From NCBI RefSeq assembly GCF_902859855.1, contig NZ_CADIKH010000012.1:149998-213997 (forward strand): a stretch of DNA of 64,000 nucleotides, given 5' to 3'. Positions 27,532-36,096 of the stretch are shown piece by piece. The notes under the pieces were generated by a model. That model did no database searches and was not told the origin of the DNA. It saw nothing but the letters and a program-made list of their open reading frames with translations. A program made the translations under genes and the position numbers. Position 1 is the first letter of the stretch. Each line of letters opens with the position of its first letter. Origin of the DNA: Paraburkholderia humisilvae. GTDB lineage: Bacteria; Pseudomonadota; Gammaproteobacteria; Burkholderiales; Burkholderiaceae.

Positions 27532-28001
27532 GAATTCGGGTTCCTTGGTGCATCCGGCGCGAGCATCACACCCTTCTTGAACACGAAGCAGCCGTACCCG
27601 CGCTGCTCACCGGTCGCGATCACGCAATACGCCTGGCGCGCACGCTCATAGAAAGCGAAGCGTTCGATCGATTTGAACGGCAGCTCACGCCCTTCAGCGG
27701 CATTCACTTCAGCCTGCGCTTCGCGCTGCACGGCAGGAATCGTGCTCGGCTCGCCGACCACTTCCATCCGCAAGGCCGGATCGTCGACGAAGGTGTCCAG
27801 CGGCAGCACCGACAGCACCGCGCGGATCGCCCGTGGCGCGTCAGCACCGTCGATCCGCAGTAGTTTGCCGAACACCGTTGCACGCGCAACAGAGTCGGCG
27901 GGAAAATTCGCGTCGCAAATAATGAGCTCATCGCCGTGCCCCATCGCGCGCAACGCGTACAGCACGTCGGCGTTAAGCAGCGGGTCTACATTTTTCAGCA
28001 C
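27528..28001 (-). CDS. RbsD/FucU-type sugar mutarotase
   Basis: A 157-residue mutarotase. The diagnostic segment MGHGDELIICDANFPA (residues 20-35) follows the FucU pattern (GHGD..ANFP) rather than the RbsD pattern (GHTD..GLP), and the C-terminal RQAYCVIATGEQRGYGCFVFKKG matches FucU. It would interconvert sugar anomers so that the kinase receives the right form. FucU enzymes accept both fucose and ribose, so the name does not fix the substrate. Start codon GTG 28001 is supported by GGAGGAG just upstream. Confidence 0.85.
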   Translation of the reverse strand: MLKNVDPLLNADVLYALRAMGHGDELIICDANFPADSVARATVFGKLLRIDGADAPRAIRAVLSVLPLDTFVDDPALRMEVVGEPSTIPAVQREAQAEVNAAEGRELPFKSIERFAFYERARQAYCVIATGEQRGYGCFVFKKGVMLAPDAPRNPNS

Positions 28002-28070
28002 GTTGTCTCCTCCGTTTCGGTTGGCTTCTGATCCGTCGCGCGTGCTTCGCGCATGCGCACGGTGTGCGGA

Positions 28071-30473
28071 TCAGTCGCCGTACGGTATCCAGATGTTCTT
28101 CACCTGCACGGCCTGGCGCAGCAGCACCGGGCCTTCAGTCGATCGGTCGAACCAGTCGAAGCGGCGGCCGTGGTCGACGAACGTGCGCTTCAGGTTACCG
28201 ACCGATGCGCGCTCGACCTTCGCCGAATCGCTCGTATCGCCAAAACACCACAGCGCGTCGACGTCATCATGTTTGGCAAGCGCGTCGAGCAACGGACCAC
28301 GCTCACCTGTGACGATATTCAGCACTCCAGCAGGCACGTCCGATGTTTCCACAACCTGATAAAAATCCGTTGCGGCCAGCGGGCACGCGACACTCGGCAA
28401 CGCGACCACGCGGTTGCCCATCGCCAGCGCCGGCGCAACCAGCGACACCAACGCGAGCAGCGGCGCCTCATCCGGGCACGCGATGCCGATCACGCCAAGC
28501 GGCTCGTGCATCGCGAGCGCGACGCCGCGCAGCGGCGGCGCATGCACCGCGCCATCGAACTTGTCGGCCCACGCCGCGTACGTAAATAGGCGCTTGACCG
28601 ACGCTTCCACTTCGTTGCGCGCTTGCGCCTCGCTGACACCGGTGCGCGCAACCAGTTGCGCCGCGAATTCGCGCGAGCGCACCGCGAGATTTTCGGCGAG
28701 GAAATACAGCACCTGCGCGCGGTTGTGCGCGGTCGTGCCGGACCACTTCTGCGCGCCACGCGCGGCCGCCACCGCGTTACGAATGTCCTTGCGGTTGCCC
28801 GCGCCGACCTCGCCCATCAACGCGCCATCCGGCCCGACCACCGGCAGCGAGTAGCCGCTGTCCGGCCGCACCTGCTTGCCACCGACAAACAGCTTCGCGG
28901 TGCGGTCCACATTGAACGGGTCGTCCGCATGTATAGCGCCTTCGTCGGCGGTCAGCGCTTCGCTGACGACGCGCTGGCTCGCACGCCGCTGCGGCAGATT
29001 AAGCCATGCGTTCGGCTTCAGGTATTCGTAAATGCCCTCCCGCCCGCCTTCGCGGCCATAGCCCGATTCGCGATAGCCGCCGAAGCCGACCGCCGCGTCA
29101 AACAGATTGGTCGCATTGACCCACACCACGCCGCACGCAAGACGCGGCGCGATATCGAGCGCCCGCCCAATGGTTTCGCTCCACACGCTCGCGGCCAGTC
29201 CGTAGCGCGTGTTGTTCGCGAGCGCAACCGCTTCGTCGGGTGTGCGAAAGCTGATCGTCACCAGCACCGGGCCGAAGATTTCTTCCTGTGCAAGGGTCGA
29301 CGCAGGGGCGACGCCGGTCACGAGCGTCGGAGGATAAAAGCAGCCTTGTCCCGGCATTTGCGTTTCCGCCGCTTGCCAGACCATGCAACCTTCGCGGCGT
29401 CCCGTTTCGACCAGCGCGTGGATGCGCTCGAGCTGCACCGGATCGACGATCGCGCCGATATCGATGCCCTTATCCAGCGACGGGCCGATCCGCAGCGTCG
29501 CCATGCGCCGCTTCAGCTTGTCGATAAAGCGGGCCTCGATGCCTTCCTGCACGAGCAGCCGCGAACCGGCGCAGCACACTTGTCCCTGGTTGAACCAGAT
29601 CGCGTCGACCACGCCTTCCACCGCGCCATCGAGATCCGCATCGTCGAAGACGATAAACGGCGACTTGCCGCCCAGCTCGAGCGTCAGCGATTTGCCGGAG
29701 CCGGCGGTGGCCTCGCGAATCAGCCGGCCGACTTCGGTCGAACCGGTGAACGCGATCTTGTCGACATCCGGATGTTCGACCAGCGCGGCACCCGTGCGGC
29801 CATCACCGGTCACGACGTTCAGTACACCCGACGGCAGGCCAGCGCGCTGCGCAAGCTCGGCGAACAGCAGCGCGGTCAGTGGCGTGTATTCGGCCGGCTT
29901 CAATACCACGCAGTTGCCGGTTGCGAGCGCGGGCGCGATCTTCCACGCGAGCATCAGCAGCGGGAAATTCCACGGCACGATCTGGCCGATCACGCCAAGC
30001 GGCGCGTAGTCCGCGAATTCGCTGTCCTGGAGTTGCGCCCAGCCCGCGTGGTGAAGGAAGTGTCGCGCGACGAGCGGAATGTCGATGTCGCGTGTTTCGC
30101 GAATCGGCTTGCCGTTATCGAGTGCTTCCAGCACCGCGAATAGCCGGCTGTGCCGCTGCACCATGCGCGCGAGCGCATACAAGTGCCGCGCGCGCCCCGC
30201 GCCGCCCAGCGCGCGCCATGCGGGTTGCGCGGTGCGCGCGGCGGCCACCGCCGCGTCGACATCCGTTGCATCGCCTTGTGCGATCTGCGCGAGTGGCTCG
30301 CCCGACGCCGGCTCATGCGTCGCGAAACGCTCGCCCGAAGACGGCGCGCGCCACGCGCCGCCAATGAAATGACCGAAGACGCCGCTGTGCTGCGCGAGCC
30401 ACGCGCGCGCGGGCTGGTCGTCCTCCGGTGCGGGACCGTACTCCATCGATGAAAAATACTCGGCTACGCTCAT
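28071..30473 (-). CDS. ALDH16-like aldehyde dehydrogenase with a second, non-catalytic ALDH domain
   Basis: An 800-residue protein with two aldehyde-dehydrogenase domains. Residues about 30-495 are a complete NAD-dependent ALDH: GVIGQIVPWNFPL, FTGSTEVGR, the general base Glu266 in LELGGKSP, and catalytic Cys300 in NQGQVCCAGSR. Residues about 520-800 repeat the N-terminal half of the fold (LFVGGKQV..., PLGVIGIACPDEAPLL) but stop short of a catalytic cysteine region. That architecture is known from ALDH16 enzymes. In this operon it would oxidise the acetaldehyde released by DeoC. The start is uncertain: ATG 30473 is preferred, with TTG 30509 overlapping the deoC stop as the alternative. Confidence 0.88.
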   Translation of the reverse strand: MSVAEYFSSMEYGPAPEDDQPARAWLAQHSGVFGHFIGGAWRAPSSGERFATHEPASGEPLAQIAQGDATDVDAAVAAARTAQPAWRALGGAGRARHLYALARMVQRHSRLFAVLEALDNGKPIRETRDIDIPLVARHFLHHAGWAQLQDSEFADYAPLGVIGQIVPWNFPLLMLAWKIAPALATGNCVVLKPAEYTPLTALLFAELAQRAGLPSGVLNVVTGDGRTGAALVEHPDVDKIAFTGSTEVGRLIREATAGSGKSLTLELGGKSPFIVFDDADLDGAVEGVVDAIWFNQGQVCCAGSRLLVQEGIEARFIDKLKRRMATLRIGPSLDKGIDIGAIVDPVQLERIHALVETGRREGCMVWQAAETQMPGQGCFYPPTLVTGVAPASTLAQEEIFGPVLVTISFRTPDEAVALANNTRYGLAASVWSETIGRALDIAPRLACGVVWVNATNLFDAAVGFGGYRESGYGREGGREGIYEYLKPNAWLNLPQRRASQRVVSEALTADEGAIHADDPFNVDRTAKLFVGGKQVRPDSGYSLPVVGPDGALMGEVGAGNRKDIRNAVAAARGAQKWSGTTAHNRAQVLYFLAENLAVRSREFAAQLVARTGVSEAQARNEVEASVKRLFTYAAWADKFDGAVHAPPLRGVALAMHEPLGVIGIACPDEAPLLALVSLVAPALAMGNRVVALPSVACPLAATDFYQVVETSDVPAGVLNIVTGERGPLLDALAKHDDVDALWCFGDTSDSAKVERASVGNLKRTFVDHGRRFDWFDRSTEGPVLLRQAVQVKNIWIPYGD

Positions 30474-30501
30474 GAGAATCGGTTTGCTTGCGGATGCAAC
30501 G

Positions 30502-31512
30502 TTATGCAACGGGGTGTCGGTTGAAGGCGGAGTAACGGCCGCTCGCGTGATGCTCGAGCTGGCGTTCGATATCGGCGAGCAGACTCGATGCGCCGATGCG
30601 GAACAGCGCCGGTTCGAGCCATGCGCGCCCGAGTTCCTCCTTCATCAATATCTGATACAGCAGCGCGGTCTTCGCATCGGAGACGCCGCCAGCCGGCTTG
30701 AAGCCGATCAGCACGCCGGTGCGCGCGTGGTATTCGCGAATCATCCGCACCATCACGAGCGATACGTCGAGCGTCGCGTTGACGCCTTCCTTGCCGGTCG
30801 AGGTCTTGATGAAATCGGCACCGGCCATCATGCACACCATCGATGCGCGCGCAACGTTCGACAGCGTGCGGATATCGCCCGTCGCGAGAATCGCCTTCAG
30901 ATGCGCGGCGCCGCACGCGGCGCGAAAATCGCGCACTTCGTCATGAAGCGCACGCCAGTTGCTGGTCAGCACATGCTCGCGCGTCACGACGATGTCGATC
31001 TCTTCAGCGCCATCCGCCACCGAAGCCTCGATCTCTTTCAGTTTCAGTTCGTGCGGATTCAGGCCTGCGGGAAAGCCTGTCGACACCGCGGCGACCGGAA
31101 TGCCGCTGCCACGCAGCGCGTCGACCGCGGCCGCGACGAAACGGTGATACACACAGACCGCGCCGGTCGTGATGCCATGCGGTGCAATACCCAGCTCGGC
31201 AAGGATCTCCGCGCGCACCGGCTGGCGCGCTTTCGCGCACAAGCGCCGCACGCGGCCCTCGGTGTCGTCGCCGTTCAGCGTGGTGAGGTCAATGCAGGTG
31301 ATCGCTTTCAGCAGCCACGCGGCCTGCGCATCTTTCTTGACGGTGCGGCGCGTGCCGAGTGTCGCGGTGCGCCGCTCGACGGCTGACTGATTGACGCGCA
31401 GGTCGTCGAACCACGACGCGTCGAACGGGGTGCCGGGATTGCGCGCGGGATGAACGGCCGCGCCGCGCGCAAGCGCAACGATGGAGGAAGACAAGGTGGA
31501 AGCTTCAGGCAT
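30502..31512 (-). CDS. deoC: Deoxyribose-phosphate aldolase
   Basis: A 336-residue class-I aldolase that splits 2-deoxyribose-5-phosphate into glyceraldehyde-3-phosphate and acetaldehyde. The Schiff-base lysine is Lys236 in FIKTSTGKEG, the second active-site lysine lies in GFKPAGGV, and TCIDLTTLNGDDT holds the substrate-side Asp region. It has an N-terminal extension of about 65 residues compared with E. coli DeoC, as in the longer DeoC subgroup. It is the first gene of the minus-strand operon. ATG 31512 is chosen because the frame upstream does not look like protein; its ribosome site is weak. Confidence 0.9.
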   Translation of the reverse strand: MPEASTLSSSIVALARGAAVHPARNPGTPFDASWFDDLRVNQSAVERRTATLGTRRTVKKDAQAAWLLKAITCIDLTTLNGDDTEGRVRRLCAKARQPVRAEILAELGIAPHGITTGAVCVYHRFVAAAVDALRGSGIPVAAVSTGFPAGLNPHELKLKEIEASVADGAEEIDIVVTREHVLTSNWRALHDEVRDFRAACGAAHLKAILATGDIRTLSNVARASMVCMMAGADFIKTSTGKEGVNATLDVSLVMVRMIREYHARTGVLIGFKPAGGVSDAKTALLYQILMKEELGRAWLEPALFRIGASSLLADIERQLEHHASGRYSAFNRHPVA

Positions 31513-31940
31513 GAGACGTTCGCGGTTTTGTGCAATGCACAGCAACGGCTGATGGTTTATTCGCAACCAATCGTACGTCAATGAGAGAATCGTAACAAGA
31601 GCCGTTACGTTGATTTCATCTCCGATGTGATCGAAAAACCTTGCCGCGCACCTCGAAGTCCCGTCGTATAAGGCTTTCGCGGTGGCGCGCAGGGTCCTCG
31701 GGGTTTTCACCTAATACGCCGCGCAGCGTGGCGAAGCGAATGGAACGCAGGGCACATGCGTTGCGGACTGACACGGGCAAAATTGGACGGTTGGCTGCTT
31801 TGCAGCCCGCCGATCACGGTATAGCGTCGTTTTCACAAGCGCGCCCGCCAATGCCAGTACACTTTGATATGGACGAATTCAACGGACCCTCCCAGGGTGC
31901 GCTTTGTAGCGGTTTTTAATTGGCTTACGGAGAAACGCTC
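31513..31940. promoter_or_regulatory. Divergent region between deoC operon and aldolase gene
   Basis: These 428 bp hold no gene I can support. They must contain the promoter of the deoC-led operon and that of the class I aldolase gene. An inverted repeat CGTAAC (31591-31596) / GTTACG (31604-31609) with a 7-base spacer lies about 80 bp before deoC and is a candidate operator for the DeoR-type regulator. Confidence 0.5.
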
Positions 31941-32837
31941 ATGGCAAACGACAAAATGCTTGCTCAGATGACTGACAAGCCGGGCTTCATCGCGGCGCTC
32001 GATCAGAGCGGCGGCTCGACACCCGGTGCATTGCGGCAATACGGAATTCCGGACGACGCCTATAGCGGCGACGCCGAAATGTTCAAGCTGATGCACGAGA
32101 TGCGCACGCGCATCATCACCGCGCCCCCGTTCACTGGCGACAAGATCATTGGCGCGATCCTGTTCGAAATGACAATGGACGGCCAGGTGCAAGGCAAGCC
32201 GGTGCCGTCGTTTCTATGGGAAGACCGCGGTGTCGTGCCGTTCCTGAAGGTCGACAAAGGCCTCATTGAAGAAGCGGACGGCGTGCGTCTGATGAAACCG
32301 ATTCCCGGGCTCGACACGCTACTCGAGCGCGCCGTGAAGCTCGGCATCTTCGGCACGAAGATGCGTTCGCTGATCAATCAGAATTCGTCGGCGGGGATCG
32401 CCGCGATCGTCAAGCAACAATTTGAGTTCGGCGCGCAGATCGGCAAGCATGGCCTGGTGCCCATTCTGGAACCGGAAGTGTCGATCAAGACCCCGGACAA
32501 GGCCGGCGCGGAAAAGATCCTGCTGGCCGAGCTGCACAAGGGCCTCAACGCGTTGCCGGAGACAAGCCGCGTGATGATCAAGCTCACGCTGCCGGAAGTG
32601 CCGGACTTTTATCTGCCGCTGATCGAACACCCGCGCGTCGTGCGCGTCGTCGCGCTGTCGGGCGGCTACCCGCTCGACGATGCGTGCGAGCGGCTTGCGT
32701 CGAACGACGGCATGATCGCGAGCTTCTCGCGCGCGCTGATCAATGATCTGAAAAAGCCGATGGGCGACAGCGAGTTCAATACGACGCTGTCGAAGGCGAT
32801 CGACCAGATTTATCAGGCGTCGGTCGTCAAGAACTGA
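31941..32837 (+). CDS. Class I fructose-bisphosphate aldolase
   Basis: A 298-residue class-I aldolase of the bacterial FdaB type, a Schiff-base enzyme that splits fructose-1,6-bisphosphate into two triose phosphates. Diagnostic segments are GFIAALDQSGGSTPGAL near the start, PFLKVDKGL, and ILEPEVSIKTPDK with RVMIKLTLPE, whose lysine is the likely Schiff-base residue. Family length is normal. ATG 31941 has GGAGA 10 bases upstream, so the in-frame upstream codons are not used. It is probably monocistronic and could feed triose phosphates from the neighbouring sugar pathways into central metabolism. Confidence 0.9.
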   Translation: MANDKMLAQMTDKPGFIAALDQSGGSTPGALRQYGIPDDAYSGDAEMFKLMHEMRTRIITAPPFTGDKIIGAILFEMTMDGQVQGKPVPSFLWEDRGVVPFLKVDKGLIEEADGVRLMKPIPGLDTLLERAVKLGIFGTKMRSLINQNSSAGIAAIVKQQFEFGAQIGKHGLVPILEPEVSIKTPDKAGAEKILLAELHKGLNALPETSRVMIKLTLPEVPDFYLPLIEHPRVVRVVALSGGYPLDDACERLASNDGMIASFSRALINDLKKPMGDSEFNTTLSKAIDQIYQASVVKN

Positions 32838-32879
32838 GCGCGTGACCAACCGGCATGGTCGCGTTGCTTGCGCGGAAGC

Positions 32880-32910
32880 GGGGCCGGTCGTATGACCGCC
32901 CCGTTTCTTA
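32880..32910 (+). terminator. Rho-independent terminator after aldolase gene
   Basis: CGGGGCCGGTC and GACCGCCCCG form a stem with one bulged C and a GTAT loop, followed by TTTCTT. It lies 43 bp after the aldolase stop, before the convergent regulator gene. Confidence 0.75.
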
Positions 32911-32952
32911 TCAGCGCTCGCGCAACGTACGGCGCGCGGCGCCGCCTGCCCT

Positions 32953-33651
32953 TCAGGCGCCGTCGGAATCCTTGACCGGCCTTCGCGCCAACGGTGCGTC
33001 CGGTGCGTCCTGCAAGCCGAGCACACCGCCCATCAACACGAAATCGACCAGCGATTTCGACTCCATCTTTTTCATCGCCTGATTGCGGTGAAACTTGGTC
33101 GTGTTTTCGCTCAGATTCATCTCGTGCGCAATCTGCCGGTTGCGCAAGCCGTTCACGACGCGCGCCATCACGTGCCGTTCGCGCGGCGTCAGGAGTTCGT
33201 AGCGGCGCCGCAACTCCGCAAACGAACGGTCGGCCGCACGGCGCTCTACGTCGCCGGCAAGCGCCTGCGTCACCGCATCGAGCAGGTCCTGATCGCGAAA
33301 CGGCTTCGCCAGAAAATCGGCGGCGCCCGCCTTCATTGCCCTGACCGACATCGCGATATCGCCATGCGCGGTCACGAATATGATCGGAATCCTCATCTGT
33401 TGCGCGGCGATCTGTTGCTGCACGACGAGTCCGCTTTGACCGCGCAATCGCACGTCGAGAACGAGACAGGCGGGCACGTCCGGCATCGGGTACGCAAAGA
33501 AATCCTGCGCGCAGGAAAACGTTTCGGCGCTGACGCCAACGGATCTTAGCAACGCCTCAACGGCCTCGCGCACCGACTCGTCATCATCGACGATATACAC
33601 GATCGCGCCCTCGGCGATCTTCACGGAGCGGCCTGCCGGGTCAATGCGCAT
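32953..33651 (-). CDS. FixJ/NarL-type response regulator
   Basis: A 232-residue two-domain regulator. The receiver (residues about 15-130) has the acidic cluster VDDDES, phospho-acceptor Asp66 in LVLDVRLRG and the conserved Lys116 in FLAKPF. A LuxR-type helix-turn-helix follows (LTPRERHVMARVVNGLRNRQIAHEMNLSENTTKFHRNQAMKKM region). The FixJ-like VVNGLRNRQIA signature is clear. No sensor kinase is encoded next to it, so it is an orphan. ATG 33651 has GGAGA upstream; the frame beyond it is non-coding. It is divergent from the LysR gene at 34.0 kb. Confidence 0.88.
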   Translation of the reverse strand: MRIDPAGRSVKIAEGAIVYIVDDDESVREAVEALLRSVGVSAETFSCAQDFFAYPMPDVPACLVLDVRLRGQSGLVVQQQIAAQQMRIPIIFVTAHGDIAMSVRAMKAGAADFLAKPFRDQDLLDAVTQALAGDVERRAADRSFAELRRRYELLTPRERHVMARVVNGLRNRQIAHEMNLSENTTKFHRNQAMKKMESKSLVDFVLMGGVLGLQDAPDAPLARRPVKDSDGA

Positions 33652-34027
33652 GATCGTCTCCGATCGAACACGCGCTATTGCCGGGCGCAACGACAGTGAT
33701 GAGCTTGCCCATGCTTCTGCTTCATGACTTGGTTGACCAGCATTCACGTGTCGACATGTCGACAGAAAACGTCGAATCAGGACGACGCACATCGCACGAA
33801 GAGAGACTGACGCCCCCCGTTCTCGCGCAGATGTTGTCACGTTTTTTCGATGAGTGCCGATGCGGATTCACGGTCATCACTGTGTGGATCGGCATGGGGT
33901 TTTTGAATGAAATGGCCGTCCGTAGAATTGCGTTTTGCATCGGTCGAGACAGCCGCCTTTCACGACTGATCAATTGATCGTCATGCTTAGCATGTTCGCT
34001 CCGGCTCCTTCGACTATCGAGGATAAG
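33652..34027. promoter_or_regulatory. Divergent region between FixJ-type and LysR genes
   Basis: These 376 bp contain no supported gene. They are less GC-rich than their surroundings and hold a 16-bp perfect palindrome (separate entry). Both flanking regulators probably have promoters here. Confidence 0.5.
33749..33764. promoter_or_regulatory. Perfect 16-bp palindrome, candidate operator
   Basis: TGTCGACATGTCGACA is fully self-complementary and consists of two copies of the 8-bp palindrome TGTCGACA. It lies 98 bp before the FixJ-type start. It could bind either flanking regulator. Confidence 0.45.
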
Positions 34028-34966
34028 ATGGATCTTTCCGCCGTAGAGGCGTTCGTGCGCGCCGCCGAATTCAGAAGTTTCACCACGGCCGCCAAGCAGA
34101 TGGGCTTGACTGCGTCCGGCGTCAGCAAAGCCGTGACGCGGCTCGAATCGCAAACCGGCGTCGTGCTGCTGCACCGCTCGACCCGAAGTGTCGGGCTCAC
34201 CGCGGAGGGTGCCGTGTTCTTCGAACGCTGCCGCGAAATCCTCACCGAGCTGCGCAACGCCGAGGCCGCGCTGCTGCAGTCCGCGCAGACGCCGTCAGGC
34301 CGCCTGAGAGTCGCCGCACCGATCGCATTCGGCCGGTCGATATTCGTGCCGGCGCTCGGCGAGTTTCAGCGACGTTACCCGGAAGTCGTCGTCGAGGCGA
34401 GCTTCTCGGATGCGATCCAGGACATCATCGAAGAGGGCTTCGATATCGCGATTCGCATCGGGGATCTTCCTTCGAACAGGCTGATGGCGCGCGAACTCGG
34501 CTCGGCGCACTGGATCGCATGTGCAAGCCCCGCGTACCTGAAGGAGTACGGACGCCCCCACTCGCCTGACGATCTGACCGAGCACCACTGCATTGCACAG
34601 ATTTCAGCAAGCACCCGGCGTTATCGCGACTGGTGCTTCGCGTCCGGCAACCATGAATGGGCGATACGCGCGGGGGAACACGCGGGGCAGGTGCTCGATC
34701 ATTGCGATGCGCTGATTGACGCGGCGCTCGCCGACGCGGGCATTGTCTACGTGCATGACTACGCCGCTGACAAATATATGCGGGCGGGTCGGCTCGAACG
34801 GGTTCTTCAGGACTACAGCACGCCACGGCGCAGCATTCACCTTCTGTACCCGGCGGTGCGGCAGTTGTCGCCGAAGGTCATGGCCTTTGCGGAATTCGCG
34901 CTCGAAATAATGGGCGACTCGCCGTCCGGCTACGCCACCGACGAGGTATCGGATGTGGCCGCGTAG
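34028..34966 (+). CDS. LysR-family transcriptional regulator
   Basis: A 312-residue LysR regulator. The N-terminal helix-turn-helix covers residues 1-60 (AVEAFVRAAEFRSFTTAAKQ, then ASGVSKAVTRLESQTGVVLLHRSTR). The effector-binding domain begins with SGRLRVAAPIAFGR and contains FDIAIRIGDLPSNRLMARELG, typical of the CrgA/DmlR-like subgroup. ATG 34028 has GAGGAT upstream. Its last 37 bp overlap the end of the convergent small membrane-protein gene. Target genes are unknown; the small membrane protein and SnoaL-like genes just downstream on the other strand are candidates. Confidence 0.9.
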   Translation: MDLSAVEAFVRAAEFRSFTTAAKQMGLTASGVSKAVTRLESQTGVVLLHRSTRSVGLTAEGAVFFERCREILTELRNAEAALLQSAQTPSGRLRVAAPIAFGRSIFVPALGEFQRRYPEVVVEASFSDAIQDIIEEGFDIAIRIGDLPSNRLMARELGSAHWIACASPAYLKEYGRPHSPDDLTEHHCIAQISASTRRYRDWCFASGNHEWAIRAGEHAGQVLDHCDALIDAALADAGIVYVHDYAADKYMRAGRLERVLQDYSTPRRSIHLLYPAVRQLSPKVMAFAEFALEIMGDSPSGYATDEVSDVAA

Positions 34967-35292
34967 TCCGACGCCAATGCTGGCGCGTCCGGATCGGATT
35001 GCGGGTCCAGCCCGTCGTGGTGGCTCGCCGGCCAGCGGTTGCTTGGCCCCCGGATCGCCGGCCGCTCCATCACCACATGCCGGCAAAACCATCTGACCCA
35101 GCCGACCAGCGCCAGCAGCACGAGCCCGACCCCGCCGAGCACCGGTTCGCGCAGTGCGACCAAGGCGAGGAACGTGAAGGCACGCGTTCCGGCGAATAGC
35201 GCAAAACCCGCGATCGCACCGGACAACGCATCGACGACGCCAAGCGCGCGCGCGAATTTTGCGGCGGACGGCGCGGTAGCGGGCTCATGCAT
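34930..35292 (-). CDS. Small membrane protein of unknown function
   Basis: A 120-residue protein with two hydrophobic segments (about residues 17-40 and 47-66, the second GGVGLVLLALVGWVRWF) and a polar C-terminal tail rich in Asp, Ser and Ala. No family recognised. AAGGAGA seven bases before ATG 35292 argues that it is real. It starts 36 bp after the stop of the SnoaL-like gene, suggesting an operon, and its 3' end overlaps the convergent LysR gene by 37 bp. Confidence 0.65.
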   Translation of the reverse strand: MHEPATAPSAAKFARALGVVDALSGAIAGFALFAGTRAFTFLALVALREPVLGGVGLVLLALVGWVRWFCRHVVMERPAIRGPSNRWPASHHDGLDPQSDPDAPALASDYAATSDTSSVA

Positions 35293-35328
35293 TTCAAGTT
35301 CTCCTTGTCAGTTATGGTGGGTCTGCGA

Positions 35329-35697
35329 TCAGGCCACGCCCGGCGCTTCGTCGAGAAAACCGGTCACCGCCCGCAGACGTCCGTCTGCATCGACCTGACC
35401 GAAGTCGGAACCCTTGACGATCGAAACACCGTCGGGGGTCGACAGTTCCCACGAAAATCGCAGGCGGTCCGCGAACCCGTCGACGGCCGTCGTACGGCGA
35501 AACGTGTGGTGTGGAAAACGCTCATGCACCGCACGGATCATCGCGTCGATACCGTCATGCGCCTGTGCCGATAGCAGCGGGTCGACGTAGGTCGCATCGC
35601 TTGCCCACGTCTTTTCAATGAGCACCTGGCGGCGGCGCGAGTCGGTTTCGTTCCAGATGTCGAAATAGCGGTCGATCAAAGCGGTATGCGCGGTCAT
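35329..35697 (-). CDS. SnoaL/NTF2-like protein
   Basis: A 122-residue single-domain protein of the SnoaL-like (NTF2) fold: LIDRYFDIWNETDSRRRQVLIEKTWASDATYVDPLLSAQAHDGIDAMIRAVHERFP is the standard first half, followed by the beta-sheet FRRTTAVDGFADRLRFSWEL. Such proteins are small isomerases, cyclases or ligand binders; this one has no pathway partner that fixes its role. AAGGAG upstream of ATG 35697 sets the start. It is divergent from an XRE regulator, with two matching palindromes between them, so it is probably that regulator's target. Confidence 0.85.
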   Translation of the reverse strand: MTAHTALIDRYFDIWNETDSRRRQVLIEKTWASDATYVDPLLSAQAHDGIDAMIRAVHERFPHHTFRRTTAVDGFADRLRFSWELSTPDGVSIVKGSDFGQVDADGRLRAVTGFLDEAPGVA

Positions 35698-35800
35698 CAC
35701 AGACTCCTTCAGTGGAATGGGATTCGGTCGAGCCCTGCACGCGGGTGTCGAGTCGCGGCAAGCTCTGACTGAAGGTTCTGCGATGCGCAGCCGAAAGTCG

Positions 35801-35817
35801 ATTACGTGCGAGGTAAT
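35801..35817. promoter_or_regulatory. Candidate XRE operator, copy 1
   Basis: ATTACGTGCGAGGTAAT: the right half GAGGTAAT matches copy 2 exactly and the left half matches at 6 of 8 positions. It lies 104 bp before the SnoaL-like start. The downstream bases TGGGTTC also resemble those after copy 2 (TGGATTC). Confidence 0.6.
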
Positions 35818-36045
35818 GGGTTCGCACCGCGAAGCGGCGCGGGTTCGACAAACCCCTCGCACTGCATAAGGACGGCAGATCGAAACAGCCTACGCGTACT
35901 AAACACCCGTACGAACGGATGTATTCCGACCGCCGCGCAACGCGACGAGGCAACCACGCGGCGAAAGCTCAACGAACCCGAGGCGATTCGGTCTTCGCGA
36001 TTGGAGTCATGGCGCTGGCGGGCGAAGCCCGATTTCGCATCCGAG

Positions 36046-36062
36046 ATTACCTCTGAGGTAAT
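36046..36062. promoter_or_regulatory. Candidate XRE operator, copy 2
   Basis: ATTACCTCTGAGGTAAT is a perfect 8-bp inverted repeat around one base, 34 bp before the XRE start at 36097. Its position is right for autoregulation. It shares its layout and one whole half-site with copy 1, 245 bp away. Confidence 0.65.
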
Positions 36063-36096
36063 GGATTCCTCGCGTGCATTGGCTATCATCGGCGAC

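Larger units (their letters stand above)
35698..36096. promoter_or_regulatory. Divergent control region between SnoaL-like and XRE genes
   Basis: These 399 bp carry no gene I can support; the long frame reading into the XRE gene from 35806 has non-protein composition before residue 98. The region is bracketed by two 17-bp palindromic elements described below. Confidence 0.6.

Noticed and set aside
31641..31919. A 92-codon frame in the space before the class I aldolase gene
   Set aside because: Basic, low-information composition, no ribosome site, and it ends just before the real aldolase ribosome site.
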